DNA from: Dichelobacter nodosus
Lineage (GTDB): Bacteria; Pseudomonadota; Gammaproteobacteria; Cardiobacteriales; Cardiobacteriaceae
Length of the DNA stretch: 64,000 bases
NCBI RefSeq assembly: GCF_001263335.1
Contig: NZ_LGVW01000012.1
Span: 62,001 to 126,000, forward strand
Direction of reading: 5' to 3'
Below the pieces are notes generated by a model. It did no database searches. It saw only the letters and a list, made by a program, of their open reading frames with translations, and was not told the origin of the DNA. The position numbers and the translations under genes are program-made. The first letter of the stretch is position 1. Each line of letters begins with the position of its first letter. Below are positions 17,825 to 27,781 of this stretch, one piece after another.

Positions 17825-20463
17825 TATAATTTCCTTTCAATTTCAACGCGTTCATAACATTCGATTTGATCACCGACGCGAACATCGTTGTAATTTTTAA
17901 CGCCCAAACCGCATTCTGTGCCGGCGCGAACTTCGTTGACGTCATCTTTAAAGCGGCGCAGCGATTCCAATTCCCCTTCATAAATAACGACATTATTACG
18001 TAATACGCGAATTGGGTTATGGCGCTTGAGTAAACCGTCTTCAACAATGCAGCCGGCAACCGCGCCGAATTTTGAGGAACGGAAAACATCGCGCACTTCT
18101 GCCAAACCAATAATTTCTTCGCGAATTTCGGGCGACAATAATCCTTGCATTGCTGCTTTTACGTCGTCAATAGCTTGATAAATAATGCTGTAATAACGCA
18201 AATCGCCGCCTTCTTCTTCGATGAGTTTTTTGGCGTTAGCTTCGGCGCGCACGTTAAAAGCAATAATGGTTGCCGATGAAGCCAGTGCGAGTTGGACGTC
18301 AGATTCCGTAATACCGCCGATTCCAGTTGCAATAATATTGACGGCAACTTCATCAGTGGATAATTCGCGCAATGAATCCGCCAGCGCTTCAACCGATCCT
18401 TGAACGTCTGCTTTAATCATCAAGCTGACTTTGCTGATTTCGCCGTCGGCATTATTAAATAAGTTTTCCAACTTGGTTTTTTGTTGCCGCGCGATGCGGA
18501 TTTCTTTGAATTTTCCTTGTCGGAAGTTGGCAATTTCGCGCGCTTTACGTTCATTTTCCACGATGATGACATCATCGCCTGCGTTCGGCGTACCGGATAA
18601 ACCTAAAATTTCAACCGGCGTTGAAGGACCTGCTTCTTCAAGTTCTTTACCTTTTTCGTCCAACATCGCGCGAATGCGACCGTATTCCATGCCGGCTAAC
18701 ATCACATTGCCTTTTTTCATCACGCCGGATTGTACGAGCACTGTTGCCACGCTGCCGCGCCCGCGATCCAAACGCGATTCAACGACTACGCCTTTGCCCA
18801 CGCCAGATGATGGCGCCGTCAATTCCAACATTTCCGCTTGAATGAGTATTTTTTCAAGCAAATCATCAATACCCATGCCGCTTTTGGCAGAAACATAAGC
18901 AAATAAATGTTCGCCGCCCCATTCTTCGGAAATAACGCCTTCCTGCGATAATTCGGATTTCACGCGTTCCGGATCGGCTTCGGGTTTATCCATTTTATTA
19001 ACGGCAACAATCAGCGGCACATTGGCAGCTTTAGCATGTTGAATGGCTTCTTTGGTTTGCGGCATCACGCCGTCATCGGCAGCCACCACCAAAACCACAA
19101 TATCGGTGACGTTGGCGCCGCGCGCGCGCATGGCGGTAAATGCCGCGTGTCCCGGTGTATCTAAAAACGTGATTACGCCGCGTTCGGTTGTAACGCGATA
19201 AGCGCCGATATGTTGCGTAATGCCGCCGGCTTCACCAGAAACAACGCGCGTGTGGCGAATATAGTCCAGCAAAGAAGTTTTACCGTGGTCAACGTGTCCC
19301 ATAATCGTAACCACCGGCGCGCGCACCACAACGTCCATTTTATTTTCAGAAGCTTGCGCCATCACTTGCTCTTCCAGTTCGTTTTCTTTCAATAAAACGT
19401 AACGATGCCCCATTTCATCGGCAATCAGCGCGGCGGTTTCTTGGTCGAGCAATTGATTAATTGTCACCATAGAACCCAGTTTCATCATGGTTTTAATCAG
19501 TTCGCTGGCTTTAACGCTCATTTTTTGCGCTAAATCGCCCACGGTAATGGTTTCAGGAATGCGCACTTCGCGACTAATCGGCGCCACTGGTTTTTCAAAT
19601 TTGCCTTTTTTATTGTCATTATTGCGCCGGCGAGTGTTATTTCGCGCATTATTGCGCCGTTCGCCGCTGCGCTCGTCATCACCATTTTTCACGGCGCGTT
19701 TGCCGCTGCGGTCGTTTTTGCTGCCAAAATTGCGATCTTTACTTTGAATATGGAAACGGGTTTCAGCTTCTTCTTCATAACTTTCCCGCAATTCCACATC
19801 GCGAATGGCTTCTTGGCGTTTGCGTTCTAATTCGGCTTTTTCTTGCGCTAATCTTTTTTCGCGTTCTTGTTGTTTGCGCAATTCTTTTTCGGCGTTTAGT
19901 TTGGCTTCTTCGGCTTCTTTTTCTTGACGGATGCGCTCTTGCTCTTGCATTTGCGCTTGTAATGCCGCTTCCATTTGCAAACGTTCTTCTTCGGCGCGAA
20001 TGGCTTCGGCTTCTTTTTGTTCACGTTTTGCTTTGCGCGCTTCTTCTTGCTGTTGACGTTTTTCTTCCGCCGCTAAAGCTTCTTGATATTCGCGTTCTTC
20101 ATTTTCGCGTTGCGCGTTGCCTTGTTCGAGACGTTTTTTTTCGGCTAATTGTTGCGCTAATTCTCGCGGCGAAATTTTTTTCTCGCTGGATTGCGATTTG
20201 CGGGCATCGGTTTTCCGTCTGTTTGTCGTTTTTTTAGCGCCTGTTTTGCTATTTTTATCCGATTTATTATCGGATTTCGCCGCATTTTTTTCTGTGGCGG
20301 ATTGTTTTTTGCGTTGCTTCATATGCCCTGCGATGGCAACTTTTTGTTCTGGGGATAAAACATCGTTTTCTACATCGTGAATCATAATCCCTGCTTCACT
20401 GATAACGTCTAATAAACGATTTATGGAAATTCTTAATTGTTTTGCTAATTCTGCTACAGTCAT
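17824..20463 (-). CDS. infB: Translation initiation factor IF-2
   Basis: GTPase that brings initiator tRNA to the 30S subunit. 879 residues: IF2 N-terminal domain (about 1-50), a long Lys/Glu/Gln/Arg coiled linker (about 50-300), a second IF2_N module (about 305-355), then the G domain with G-H-V-D-H-G-K-T (389-396), D-T-P-G-H and N-K-M-D, and domains II-IV. The ATG at 20463 is chosen because GGAGAG precedes it and M-T-V-A-E-L-A is the usual IF2 N-terminus. Confidence 0.96.
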   Translation of the reverse strand: MTVAELAKQLRISINRLLDVISEAGIMIHDVENDVLSPEQKVAIAGHMKQRKKQSATEKNAAKSDNKSDKNSKTGAKKTTNRRKTDARKSQSSEKKISPRELAQQLAEKKRLEQGNAQRENEEREYQEALAAEEKRQQQEEARKAKREQKEAEAIRAEEERLQMEAALQAQMQEQERIRQEKEAEEAKLNAEKELRKQQEREKRLAQEKAELERKRQEAIRDVELRESYEEEAETRFHIQSKDRNFGSKNDRSGKRAVKNGDDERSGERRNNARNNTRRRNNDNKKGKFEKPVAPISREVRIPETITVGDLAQKMSVKASELIKTMMKLGSMVTINQLLDQETAALIADEMGHRYVLLKENELEEQVMAQASENKMDVVVRAPVVTIMGHVDHGKTSLLDYIRHTRVVSGEAGGITQHIGAYRVTTERGVITFLDTPGHAAFTAMRARGANVTDIVVLVVAADDGVMPQTKEAIQHAKAANVPLIVAVNKMDKPEADPERVKSELSQEGVISEEWGGEHLFAYVSAKSGMGIDDLLEKILIQAEMLELTAPSSGVGKGVVVESRLDRGRGSVATVLVQSGVMKKGNVMLAGMEYGRIRAMLDEKGKELEEAGPSTPVEILGLSGTPNAGDDVIIVENERKAREIANFRQGKFKEIRIARQQKTKLENLFNNADGEISKVSLMIKADVQGSVEALADSLRELSTDEVAVNIIATGIGGITESDVQLALASSATIIAFNVRAEANAKKLIEEEGGDLRYYSIIYQAIDDVKAAMQGLLSPEIREEIIGLAEVRDVFRSSKFGAVAGCIVEDGLLKRHNPIRVLRNNVVIYEGELESLRRFKDDVNEVRAGTECGLGVKNYNDVRVGDQIECYERVEIERKL

Positions 20464-20483
20464 TTTTTTCTCTCCGCTTAAGC

Positions 20484-21971
20484 TTAACGAAACCACGGTT
20501 CTCTGGCTTTTAAAATTAAGGCAGCGGCTTCATTTTGCGTGGTATTGCCAATAGTGATCAGTTCTTCGACTGATAATTCTGCCAAATCTTCTTGGGTATG
20601 AATGCCTGCTGCCTGCAATTTAGCCGCTAAAACGCTGTCAACGCCTTCCATAACGCTCACAGATGTTTGCATTTCTTCTTCCGGCGTATCTTCTTCTTTA
20701 AACGCTTCTACCATGACATAGTTGGCGGCGCGCTCGAGTAAATCGTCAACGAGTTCCGCATCAAAAGCATCAATGGTTAATAATTCGTCGCGACCGGTAT
20801 AAGCAACGGCTTCTGGCGTGGTGATGCCGTGCGCGATTAATTGCGTTGCCACGGTTTCGTCAACGTCTAAAATCGTGCTTAATGATTGTTCTTGTGCGGA
20901 TTGGGTGGCTTGAATTTTTTCGGCAAATTCGCTTTCTGATAATACGTTAATCGTCCAGCCGGTCAATTCGCTTGCTAAACGCACGTTTTGTCCACCGCGT
21001 CCAACGGCTTGCGGCAATTTTTCTTCAGGAACGGCAATATCAATTGTTTTTGTTGCTTCATTTACACAGGTATCACTAATCACCGCCGGCGCCATCGCTT
21101 TGCGTACATAAGTTTCCGCATCATCGTCCCAAAGCACGATATCGATGCGTTCACCGGCAAGTTCATTAACAACGCCTTGCACGCGTGAGCCGCGAATGCC
21201 TACGCAAGCGCCAACGGGATCGATGCGCGGATCGAATGTCCGCACGGAAATTTTAGCGCGCAGCCCCGGATCGCGCGCCGCGCCCATGATTTCAATCATG
21301 CCGGAACTGATTTCGGGCACTTCTTTTTGAAATAATTGAATGAGCAATTCCGGCGCAATGCGGCTGATTTGCAATTGCGGCCCGCGGAGTTCGCGATTGA
21401 CTTTTTCCAAATAACCTAAAATGCGATCGCCGCTGCGGAGCGGTTCGCGCGGGATCATATCGTTGCGCAAAATCGTGCCTTCAACGCCGCCTAAATCAAC
21501 AATAGCGTTGCCGCGCTCGTGTCGGCGAACGATGCCGTGAACGAGTGTTCCTTCTTGTTCGATGAATTGTTGATAAATTTTTTCGCGTTCAGCTTCGCGT
21601 AGTTTTTGAATGATGATTTGTTTTGCCATTTGAGCGCTGATGCGTCCAAACGGTTCGTTTTCTATTTTTTCTTCATAAATATCACCGGCAACTAAATCTG
21701 CGTCGGGGAAATCAATGTGGGCGACGGTTTCGCGGATTTCAATATCCGTATTTTCTAAGATGGCATCGTCATCAACGATTTTCCAAACGCGGAAGGTTTC
21801 GTATTCGCCGCTTTTTCTATCGATGCTGACGCGTGTTTCAATTTCTTTATCGCCGTGACGTTTGCGCGTTGCTGCTGCCAGCGCGGCTTCGAGTGCTTCA
21901 AAAATGACGTTGCGATCAACGTCTTTTTCATTGGCAACCGCTTCAACAATTGCCAATAATTCCTTTGACAT
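20484..21971 (-). CDS. nusA: Transcription termination/antitermination factor NusA
   Basis: RNA polymerase-binding elongation factor. 495 residues: N-terminal RNAP-binding domain, S1, two KH domains (G-R-G-G-Q-N-V-R near residue 320), then two C-terminal acidic repeats (about 360-420 and 435-495), the two-repeat arrangement of gammaproteobacterial NusA. It lies 18 bp after rimP and 20 bp before infB. The terminator ahead of rimP is a plausible site of NusA autoregulation (inference). Confidence 0.96.
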   Translation of the reverse strand: MSKELLAIVEAVANEKDVDRNVIFEALEAALAAATRKRHGDKEIETRVSIDRKSGEYETFRVWKIVDDDAILENTDIEIRETVAHIDFPDADLVAGDIYEEKIENEPFGRISAQMAKQIIIQKLREAEREKIYQQFIEQEGTLVHGIVRRHERGNAIVDLGGVEGTILRNDMIPREPLRSGDRILGYLEKVNRELRGPQLQISRIAPELLIQLFQKEVPEISSGMIEIMGAARDPGLRAKISVRTFDPRIDPVGACVGIRGSRVQGVVNELAGERIDIVLWDDDAETYVRKAMAPAVISDTCVNEATKTIDIAVPEEKLPQAVGRGGQNVRLASELTGWTINVLSESEFAEKIQATQSAQEQSLSTILDVDETVATQLIAHGITTPEAVAYTGRDELLTIDAFDAELVDDLLERAANYVMVEAFKEEDTPEEEMQTSVSVMEGVDSVLAAKLQAAGIHTQEDLAELSVEELITIGNTTQNEAAALILKAREPWFR

Positions 21972-21989
21972 AGTGAATCCTTTTATCTG

Positions 21990-22457
21990 TTAAAACTGGG
22001 GCACAATGCGTGCTTTATCAATTTGGGTAAAGGGTAGATGAACTTCTGCGGCGCCGTCGGCGAGCGTTAAGGAAATGGTTTCTTTATCGTGATCAACGGC
22101 AGTCATGATGCCTTGAAATTTTCTTTTTCCTTCAAATGGAAAACGCAAGCGGCAGTGAACGGTGGCGCCGATAAATTGTTCGCATTGAGCAAGCGTAAAA
22201 AGAATGCGGTCAAGCCCTGGTGATGAGACTTCGAGGGTGTAATTGGTGGTGATGGGTTGTTCAACGTCGAGAATGGGATTGAGTTGTTCGGTGATGGTGA
22301 CGATATCATCAATGCCGATTCCGCCTTCTTGCGTATCAACGTAAATGCGCAAAATGGAATTCATAGAATTATAGTGGTATTCAAGCCCCCACCAAATAAA
22401 TCCCATGGATTCAACGATGGGACGCAGCAATTCTGTAACGACTTGCTCTTGTGACAT
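21990..22457 (-). CDS. rimP: Ribosome maturation factor RimP
   Basis: Needed for 30S subunit assembly. 155 residues with the G-x-x-R-x-L core (S-P-G-L-D-R-I-L). The ATG at 22457 is chosen over a further-upstream start because it has a strong GGAGG ribosome site. It is the first protein gene of the rimP-nusA-infB-rbfA-truB-queA operon, behind the initiator tRNA and a terminator-like hairpin. Confidence 0.94.
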   Translation of the reverse strand: MSQEQVVTELLRPIVESMGFIWWGLEYHYNSMNSILRIYVDTQEGGIGIDDIVTITEQLNPILDVEQPITTNYTLEVSSPGLDRILFTLAQCEQFIGATVHCRLRFPFEGKRKFQGIMTAVDHDKETISLTLADGAAEVHLPFTQIDKARIVPQF

Positions 22458-22482
22458 GTGGTTCCTCCAGAGAGTAGGCAAC

Positions 22483-22510
22483 AAAAAAGCCCTTTGAAAA
22501 AGGGCTTTTT
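22483..22510 (-). terminator. Terminator/attenuator between initiator tRNA and rimP
   Basis: On the minus strand a 12-bp perfect stem (arms 22499-22510 and 22484-22495) with a 3-nt loop runs into T-rich sequence. It lies after the tRNA 3' end and about 26 bp before the rimP start. It probably ends most tRNA transcripts, and read-through would supply the rimP-nusA operon. Confidence 0.82.
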
Positions 22511-22522
22511 ATAAAAATTCTT

Positions 22523-22599
<77 letters not shown>

Positions 22600-22615
22600 A
22601 CTGATTGAAGGGCGT

Positions 22616-22643
22616 ATTATACTCTTTAAAATCTTTTGCGCAA
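22616..22643 (-). promoter_or_regulatory. Sigma70 promoter of the tRNA-fMet/rimP-nusA operon
   Basis: On the minus strand -35 TTGCGC (22638-22643), 16-nt spacer, perfect -10 TATAAT (22616-22621). A GC-rich discriminator (ACGCCC) follows, typical of stringently controlled stable-RNA promoters. Confidence 0.82.
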
Positions 22644-22717
22644 GTAAATTAAAAAAATGAGCAGTTTTAATAGCGATTGTTGTTTAGTGTTATTTTTACC
22701 ATCAAAATGCGTTTTAT

Positions 22718-22965
22718 GAAAAATAATCAATATTATTCCATAATTTTATATTTGCTGGGTTTTGTTTTAAAAAGATATAAAGATAAAAAATTACTCATTC
22801 ATATTTCTAAATGATCCAAAGAATCCATAAACATTGTGATTGCCGTTAAAAAAGATAATACGGCATTGCTCGAAAAAATTAATCGCAGCATTGAGCATTT
22901 AAATGCAAACTCAATGAATTACATAAAAAATGGTAAAAAGAAAAATAATTTATTTATCATTCAAT
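22718..22965 (+). pseudogene. Decayed 3' remnant of an amino-acid-binding protein gene
   Basis: The translated frame from about 22755 reads L-G-F-V-L-K-R-Y-K-D-K-K, then (after one in-frame TGA) I-A-V-K-K-D-N-T-A-L-L-E-K-I-N-R-S-I-E-H-L. This aligns without indels to the C-terminal third of the two intact binding proteins just downstream (for example the stretch at 23760-23930). Weaker DNA similarity extends back to about 22718. No start, signal peptide or first two thirds remain. The rest of 22644-23219 is AT-rich, with no gene that I can see. Confidence 0.75.
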
Positions 22966-23219
22966 AATTACTCCGATGAATATTAGTAAATTTTATTTAT
23001 TATTTCGGCAATATTGATTGAATTATTTTTAATAAAATATAATAAACCATGATTTATTTTAAATGCTCTTAAAAACGATAATTTACGCCGCAATTCGCTA
23101 TCGTGTCTTTTTTTTAATGGAAATCTCTCTATTTTTACACTAAATTAATATTCGGTTAACTACTTAAGTTTACCGTTTAGATAGTAAATAAAATTTAAAA
23201 AACCACTTATGGAGATATC

Positions 23220-23960
23220 ATGAAAAAATTATTATTGGCAGCATTATTGTCATGTAGTTTGCCCTGTTTGGCAGCGGATAAATATCGCGTTGCTAGTCAT
23301 CCGACTTTCGCACCGTATGAGTTTTTAGACGGAAACGGCATCATCACCGGATATGACGTTGATCTCATTCAAGAAATTGCCAAAGATCAAGGCTTTGAAG
23401 TTGAAATTCATAATGATAAATGGGAAGAACTGCTTGATAAATTAAATGATGGCAAACGCGATATGATCGTTTCTTCCTTGATGGATACTGAAGAACGGCG
23501 CCAATTGGCTGATTTGAGTAAGCCTTATTCTGAATATGAACAATTTACCGTGTTTTATAAAAGACCCGATCTGTCAATCAATTCTTTATCCGATTTGTCC
23601 GGTTTAAATGCTGGTGCGGAAAAAGGTACGGCAAACGTTGAACGGCTGAAACAAGCTGGCGCAAATGTTACTGAATTGGATAGTAATTTTGAAGGACTTA
23701 AAGCCATTATTCGGGGTTCTATTGATGCTTACTATTGCGATGAAGCATCGATGGCTTATATTTTGAGAGGATATAAAGATAAAAAATTGCCGATTCGCAC
23801 TTTTAGATTGCCGAAAGAACCGGGAAAAACCGTTATCGCGGTTAAAAAAGGCAACGCGGAATTGCTCGAAAAAATCAACCGTGGCATCGATAATTTGCGC
23901 GCAAATGGAAAACTCGATGAGCTTCGTAAAAAATGGTTGGAAATGGAATCCGCTAATTAA
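23220..23960 (+). CDS. Periplasmic amino-acid-binding protein (SBP family 3), copy 1
   Basis: Solute receptor of a polar amino acid ABC importer. 246 residues: signal peptide (about 1-19, cleavage after C-L-A), then a two-lobe SBP_bac_3 domain with F-A-P-Y-E-F-L, a G-Y-D-V-D-L motif and a C-terminal L-D-E-L-R-K-K-W helix. GGAG precedes the ATG. No permease or ATPase gene lies nearby, so it must borrow a transporter encoded elsewhere or act as a stand-alone receptor. Closely related to the next gene; ligand unknown. Confidence 0.88.
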   Translation: MKKLLLAALLSCSLPCLAADKYRVASHPTFAPYEFLDGNGIITGYDVDLIQEIAKDQGFEVEIHNDKWEELLDKLNDGKRDMIVSSLMDTEERRQLADLSKPYSEYEQFTVFYKRPDLSINSLSDLSGLNAGAEKGTANVERLKQAGANVTELDSNFEGLKAIIRGSIDAYYCDEASMAYILRGYKDKKLPIRTFRLPKEPGKTVIAVKKGNAELLEKINRGIDNLRANGKLDELRKKWLEMESAN

Positions 23961-23992
23961 TCCGCTTACCTGTTGATTTCATTTTAAAAATA

Positions 23993-24036
23993 TTCGCCGG
24001 CGTCACCATAAAACAAGCTTTGTTGACGCTGGCGAA
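23993..24036 (+). repeat. Inverted repeat between the tandem binding-protein genes
   Basis: 13-nt arms (23993-24005 and 24024-24036) pair with one mismatch around an 18-nt loop. No T run follows, so it is less likely an intrinsic terminator than an RNA stability or processing hairpin. Confidence 0.55.
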
Positions 24037-24145
24037 GTCTTCTTTGGGAAAATCTCATCGTTCCTTAAAAAATTAATCATTTTTTATTATTTCGTTATGC
24101 GTTTACACTTGCGACCCTTTGTGTAAAATTTCCCGAGGAAAGAAG

Positions 24146-24874
24146 ATGAAAAAATTATTACTGACTGCATTGTTATCGTGCAGTTTGCCGTGTTTTTCAG
24201 AAACTTATCAGGTTGGCACCTATCCTTTTTTTGCACCATTTGAATTTTTAGATGAAAACAGTGCAATGACCGGTTTTGATATTGAATTGATGCGAGAAAT
24301 TGCCAAAGATCAAGGGTTTGAAGTTAAATTTAACAGCGATCATTGGAAAGGCATTGTGGAACAATTAGCGGAAGGTAAACGCGATTTAGTAATTTCAACA
24401 TTAAGCGATTCGGAAAAACGCCGCCAATTTGCTGATTTTAGTAAACCTTATCTTGAATCCGATCGATTCATGCTCATTTATAAAAAAGCAAATCTTGCGG
24501 TGAAATCTCTAGAAGATTTGGTTAATGCGGGAGATTTAAAAATTGGCGCAGAAAGAGATACGGCCAGCGTTGATAAACTCAAGCAAGCCGGCGTGAAAAA
24601 TATCATTGAGCAAGCCAGCGATTTTGAGGGATTGAAAGCGGTTGTTCGTGGCGATATCGACATTTATTACAGTTACGAACCCTCGATGAGTTTTATTTTG
24701 AAACGGCATGAAAATTTGGCAATTTATAGCTCGAAATTACCAGAAGAACCCGGTAATACCATTATTGCGGTGAGAAAAGGAAATCCCGAATTATTGGCAA
24801 AAATTAATCGCGGCATTGATAATTTGCGCGCCAACGGAAAGCTCGATGAACTTCGTAAAAAATGGTTAAATTAA
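24146..24874 (+). CDS. Periplasmic amino-acid-binding protein (SBP family 3), copy 2
   Basis: 242 residues with the same architecture as copy 1: an almost identical signal peptide start (M-K-K-L-L-L), F-A-P-F-E-F-L, G-F-D-I-E-L, and the same last 25 or so residues. The middle differs more, suggesting divergent ligand preference. The ATG at 24146 is chosen because it starts the signal peptide and follows AGGAAAG; an upstream in-frame start at 24119 would add nine residues. Tandem duplicate of the 23220 gene. Confidence 0.88.
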   Translation: MKKLLLTALLSCSLPCFSETYQVGTYPFFAPFEFLDENSAMTGFDIELMREIAKDQGFEVKFNSDHWKGIVEQLAEGKRDLVISTLSDSEKRRQFADFSKPYLESDRFMLIYKKANLAVKSLEDLVNAGDLKIGAERDTASVDKLKQAGVKNIIEQASDFEGLKAVVRGDIDIYYSYEPSMSFILKRHENLAIYSSKLPEEPGNTIIAVRKGNPELLAKINRGIDNLRANGKLDELRKKWLN

Positions 24875-24902
24875 TGCGTTATTAAACGCATTCTTCATTG
24901 AT

Positions 24903-24967
24903 GCTCCAATAATAGAGATCGAATTAGAATTATTTTTTGATCAATACTATTGGAGCTGTTTTTTTTG
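24903..24967 (+). terminator. Possible terminator after binding protein copy 2
   Basis: 9-bp perfect arms GCTCCAATA/TATTGGAGC (24903-24911, 24948-24956) with a long 36-nt loop, followed by TGTTTTTTTTG. The T run is good but the loop is large. The rest of 24968-25119 shows no gene. Confidence 0.5.
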
Positions 24968-25119
24968 TATATAAAAAATTAATACGGCGATAATAAATTT
25001 AATATTCATCAGCGCAATCGGCAGTTATTTTTTATTTTATTGTGAAATCTAATGATTAAAAAATGGCTTTTTATGATGCGGCGCGTTTAAACTTTATTCT
25101 AAATAAATAACTGGGGAAC

Positions 25120-25794
25120 ATGATGACGCCATTATTAATTCGCCCGATTAAAAATCTTTTTCGCCTATTAGCGTTATTTTTGCTTCTGATTCTGATGACG
25201 ATTTTGGGCGTTTATTTGTGGATTGAACACACAAGCCGTCCCTATCTTTATGATGACATTAACCGCGTTCCTTCCTGCGAAATCGCGCTGGTTTTGGGAA
25301 CGGCAAAATATTTAACTGACGGTCGTCATAATGCTTTTTACGATGCGCGCATTGAAGCCGCCGCGCAACTTTATCACGCCGGAAAAGCGCGCTATTTTAT
25401 CGTCAGCGGCGCCAATCCAAGCCGTTATTACAACGAACCTGAACAAATGCGGCTCGATTTACTCGCCGCTGGTATTCCGCCGGCGCATATTCAAGCTGAT
25501 TACGCTGGTTTTCGTACTTTAGACAGCATTTTGCGCATGAAAAAAGTTTTTCAAAATCAACGTTATCTGATTATTTCACAACCTTTTCACAACGCCCGCG
25601 CGGTTTTTATTGCGCGCTGGCATCATCACGACGCCATCGCTTTTAATGCGCGCGATCCGGTCGCTTTTCAAAATAGTATGAAAACGCGCATTAGAGAATT
25701 ATTTGCCCGTATTAAAGCCGTATTAGATTTATTAATACATAAACAAGCCAAATTTTATGGCGATACAATTGCCTTTCCTCAAAAAGACTCGTGA
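25120..25794 (+). CDS. sanA: SanA/YdcF-like DUF218 membrane protein
   Basis: 224 residues: one N-terminal membrane segment (about 14-36) then a periplasmic DUF218 domain with V-L-G-T-A-K, V-S-G-A-N and S-Q-P-F-H-N-A-R-A. E. coli SanA affects envelope barrier function (vancomycin sensitivity at high temperature); its biochemical role is not established. ATG codons at 25120 and 25123 are both possible. Confidence 0.82.
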   Translation: MMTPLLIRPIKNLFRLLALFLLLILMTILGVYLWIEHTSRPYLYDDINRVPSCEIALVLGTAKYLTDGRHNAFYDARIEAAAQLYHAGKARYFIVSGANPSRYYNEPEQMRLDLLAAGIPPAHIQADYAGFRTLDSILRMKKVFQNQRYLIISQPFHNARAVFIARWHHHDAIAFNARDPVAFQNSMKTRIRELFARIKAVLDLLIHKQAKFYGDTIAFPQKDS

Positions 25795-25881
25795 AACCAA
25801 GCGCTGAATTGAAGCGCGCACTTATCCTGCCTACAATAATGCTTTAATTGAGCCGTTAAAACGCCAAAAAAGGATTATTTT

Positions 25882-26697
25882 ATGTTTAATTTAGATGAAC
25901 AAACGGCACGCGATGCCCGTTTATTTATTAACCAACCCGTGATCGCATTAGCTGTTATTAAAACTTCCGATGCATGGGTTTTTCAAGAACCCGATCCCAA
26001 AAGTCCGCGTTTAACACAAATGCTTTATGGCGAAAATGTCACCATTCACGGGCAAAAAGATGTTTTTTACTGGGTACAAAGTCAAAGTGATTTATATTGC
26101 GGTTGGATACACGGCGCGGCATTAAGACAAGTGCCTCAATTTGAAACCAAAACTCATTGCACGCGTTTTACGGCACCGATTACCAAAGAAGCGGATTTAA
26201 AAAGTTCCTTAATTGGTTTTTTGCCGCCTGCTGCCACATTCAATATCAGCGAAACCCAAGGCGACTATGTAAAATTAGCGGAATGGGGCTGGATTCACCG
26301 CGCACATGCTTTTGAACTTAGTGAACCGCTTGATTTATTAACCGTTGCCCGCGAACAATTGGGACGCAGTTATCTTTGGGGCGGACGCGGCACCTCTGGC
26401 GTGGATTGTTCGGGATTAGTGCAAATGATTTACCGTTTTTCGGGGCGCCTCATTCCGCGAGACAGCGATTTGCAACACAAATACATGGCGCAAAATCATC
26501 AATCAGTCAATGCAAAAGAAATGTCCGCCGGTGATTTAATTTTTATTCCCAATCATGTGATGTTATACAGCGGTAATAAGAACGTTATTCATGCCAGCGG
26601 TCATCATATGCGCGTCGTGGAAGAGCCTTTGATGAGCGCGCTTGCCCACAGCGATATTGCTAAAGAACGCCTCATTATTAAAGCTTATCATTGGTAA
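25882..26697 (+). CDS. NlpC/P60 peptidase with SH3 domains (YkfC-like)
   Basis: 271 residues: two SH3b-like modules (about 20-85 and 90-145) followed by an NlpC/P60 domain (about 150-271) with catalytic Cys176 in D-C-S-G-L, His225 and His237. The architecture matches gamma-D-glutamyl-diamino-acid endopeptidases that trim cell-wall peptides during recycling. There is no signal peptide, so a cytoplasmic recycling role, alongside NagZ, is more likely than wall hydrolysis. AAGGA precedes the ATG. Confidence 0.82.
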   Translation: MFNLDEQTARDARLFINQPVIALAVIKTSDAWVFQEPDPKSPRLTQMLYGENVTIHGQKDVFYWVQSQSDLYCGWIHGAALRQVPQFETKTHCTRFTAPITKEADLKSSLIGFLPPAATFNISETQGDYVKLAEWGWIHRAHAFELSEPLDLLTVAREQLGRSYLWGGRGTSGVDCSGLVQMIYRFSGRLIPRDSDLQHKYMAQNHQSVNAKEMSAGDLIFIPNHVMLYSGNKNVIHASGHHMRVVEEPLMSALAHSDIAKERLIIKAYHW

Positions 26698-26712
26698 CTT
26701 TGGGACAGAAAA

Positions 26713-26731
26713 CCGCGCCGCGCGGATTTTA
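26713..26731 (+). terminator. Possible terminator after the NlpC/P60 gene
   Basis: Short GC stem CCGCG/CGCGG (26713-26717, 26721-26725) followed by ATTTTAT. Weak T run. Confidence 0.35.
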
Positions 26732-26762
26732 TGATTGCGGCACAGTTTTTTACCTTAATAAA

Positions 26763-27617
26763 CTAAATTTCTTTTTCGTTATTTTCTGCCGGCGCCTCAT
26801 CAAAACCAGAACGGATATTAACGCGCTCAATTGCGGCTAAAGGGCGCTCTTTATGATTGCGTGCGGTTAAAAGATTTTTATTCGGTACTTTTTCCTCAAT
26901 CGCTGATTCCGCAGTTTTTGAATCGGTAATTATCGGATTGATCGCAGGAATTTCGGCTTTGGGCGCGGCGGTACGATCAATTGCGGGATCGATGGGTGAA
27001 TCTGTTGGCTCAATAACGGGATTGACCGCAGGAATTTCAGCTTTGGGTTCTGCGGTGCGATCGATTGTTGGATCGACGGGTGAATCTGCTGACTCAATAA
27101 CGGGATTGACCGCAGGAATTTCAGCTTTGGGTTCAACGGTGCGATCGATTGTTGGATCGACGGGTGAATCTGCCGGCTCAATAACGGGATTGACCGCAGG
27201 AATTTCAGCTTTTGGTTCAACGGTACGGTCGATCGTCGGATCGGGTAATGAATTCGTTGTTACGGCGACGGCATTTGCAGGATTTTCTGGTTTGGCGGCA
27301 GCGTTATCCGTTTGGAAAAGTTGTGCCGTATTATTCTGTAATTGTTGGCAAAAATCGTGATACTGTCGCTCAAACATGGCAAAAAGTTGCGTATTTTCTT
27401 GCAAAATTTTTTCAGTTCGGGAAGAAACATTTACATCAAATTTTTGCGATAAATCATCTTTTTCTGGTGGCAACATCCAATCTTGAATTTTTTGTTCAAA
27501 AACCGGCGTTTTATAATGTTTTGGCGGTCGTCGCAAAAAATACCCAAATCCTGCGCCCAGCAAAAAACTAAAAACGCCCAGCAAAATGCTGTGCATCGTT
27601 AATAATGAATTCATCAT
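26763..27617 (-). CDS. YhcB/DUF1043-like membrane protein with 28-residue tandem repeats
   Basis: 284 residues from the ATG at 27617 (GGGAG six bases upstream). Segments: N-terminal membrane helix (about 8-28), a region like YhcB including F-E-R-Q-Y-H-D-F (82-89), then three full and one partial copy of a 28-residue acidic, proline-rich repeat (about 126-234), then a charged tail. E. coli YhcB (ZapG/LapD) links cell division and envelope growth. The repeats are not part of the usual family. An in-frame start at 27779 is rejected, as it crosses the secF terminator region. Confidence 0.72.
   Translation of the reverse strand: MMNSLLTMHSILLGVFSFLLGAGFGYFLRRPPKHYKTPVFEQKIQDWMLPPEKDDLSQKFDVNVSSRTEKILQENTQLFAMFERQYHDFCQQLQNNTAQLFQTDNAAAKPENPANAVAVTTNSLPDPTIDRTVEPKAEIPAVNPVIEPADSPVDPTIDRTVEPKAEIPAVNPVIESADSPVDPTIDRTAEPKAEIPAVNPVIEPTDSPIDPAIDRTAAPKAEIPAINPIITDSKTAESAIEEKVPNKNLLTARNHKERPLAAIERVNIRSGFDEAPAENNEKEI
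26930..27245 (-). repeat. 84-bp tandem coding repeats (three full, one partial)
   Basis: The GGATCG word recurs at 26986, 27070, 27154 and 27238, an exact 84-bp period (28 codons). The central copies are nearly identical and the outer copy near 26930-26985 is more diverged. The repeat encodes D-P-T-I-D-R-T and P-K-A-E-I-P-A-V-N-P-V-I-E segments in the YhcB-like gene. In-frame periodicity allows length change without frameshift. Confidence 0.92.
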
Positions 27618-27738
27618 CAAATGCTCCCGTGAAAAATAAGTTTGTAGTATAACAAAATGAGCGGTTTTAACGATGAAATTATCTGGTAATTTTTCACATA
27701 AAATCAGCAGGATAAATTTTAAACGCTTTGCGTGCGGC

Positions 27739-27766
27739 AATAAAAAACCAGTCCGAAGACTGGTTT
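27739..27766 (-). terminator. Strong terminator after secF
   Basis: On the minus strand a 9-bp perfect stem AAACCAGTC/GACTGGTTT closes a TTCG tetraloop (arms 27745-27753 and 27758-27766) and is followed by a T run. It is 16 bp beyond the secF stop. Confidence 0.88.
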
Positions 27767-27781
27767 CATGATGATGCATTT

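Noticed and set aside
26930-27245. Possible CRISPR or intergenic repeat array
   Set aside because: The 84-bp period is a multiple of three, lies inside an open frame, has no spacers, and no cas genes are nearby.
26857-27360. Long glycine/alanine-rich frame opposite the YhcB-like repeats
   Set aside because: It is the antisense of the repeated coding region and owes its openness to the repeat; no ribosome site or family match.
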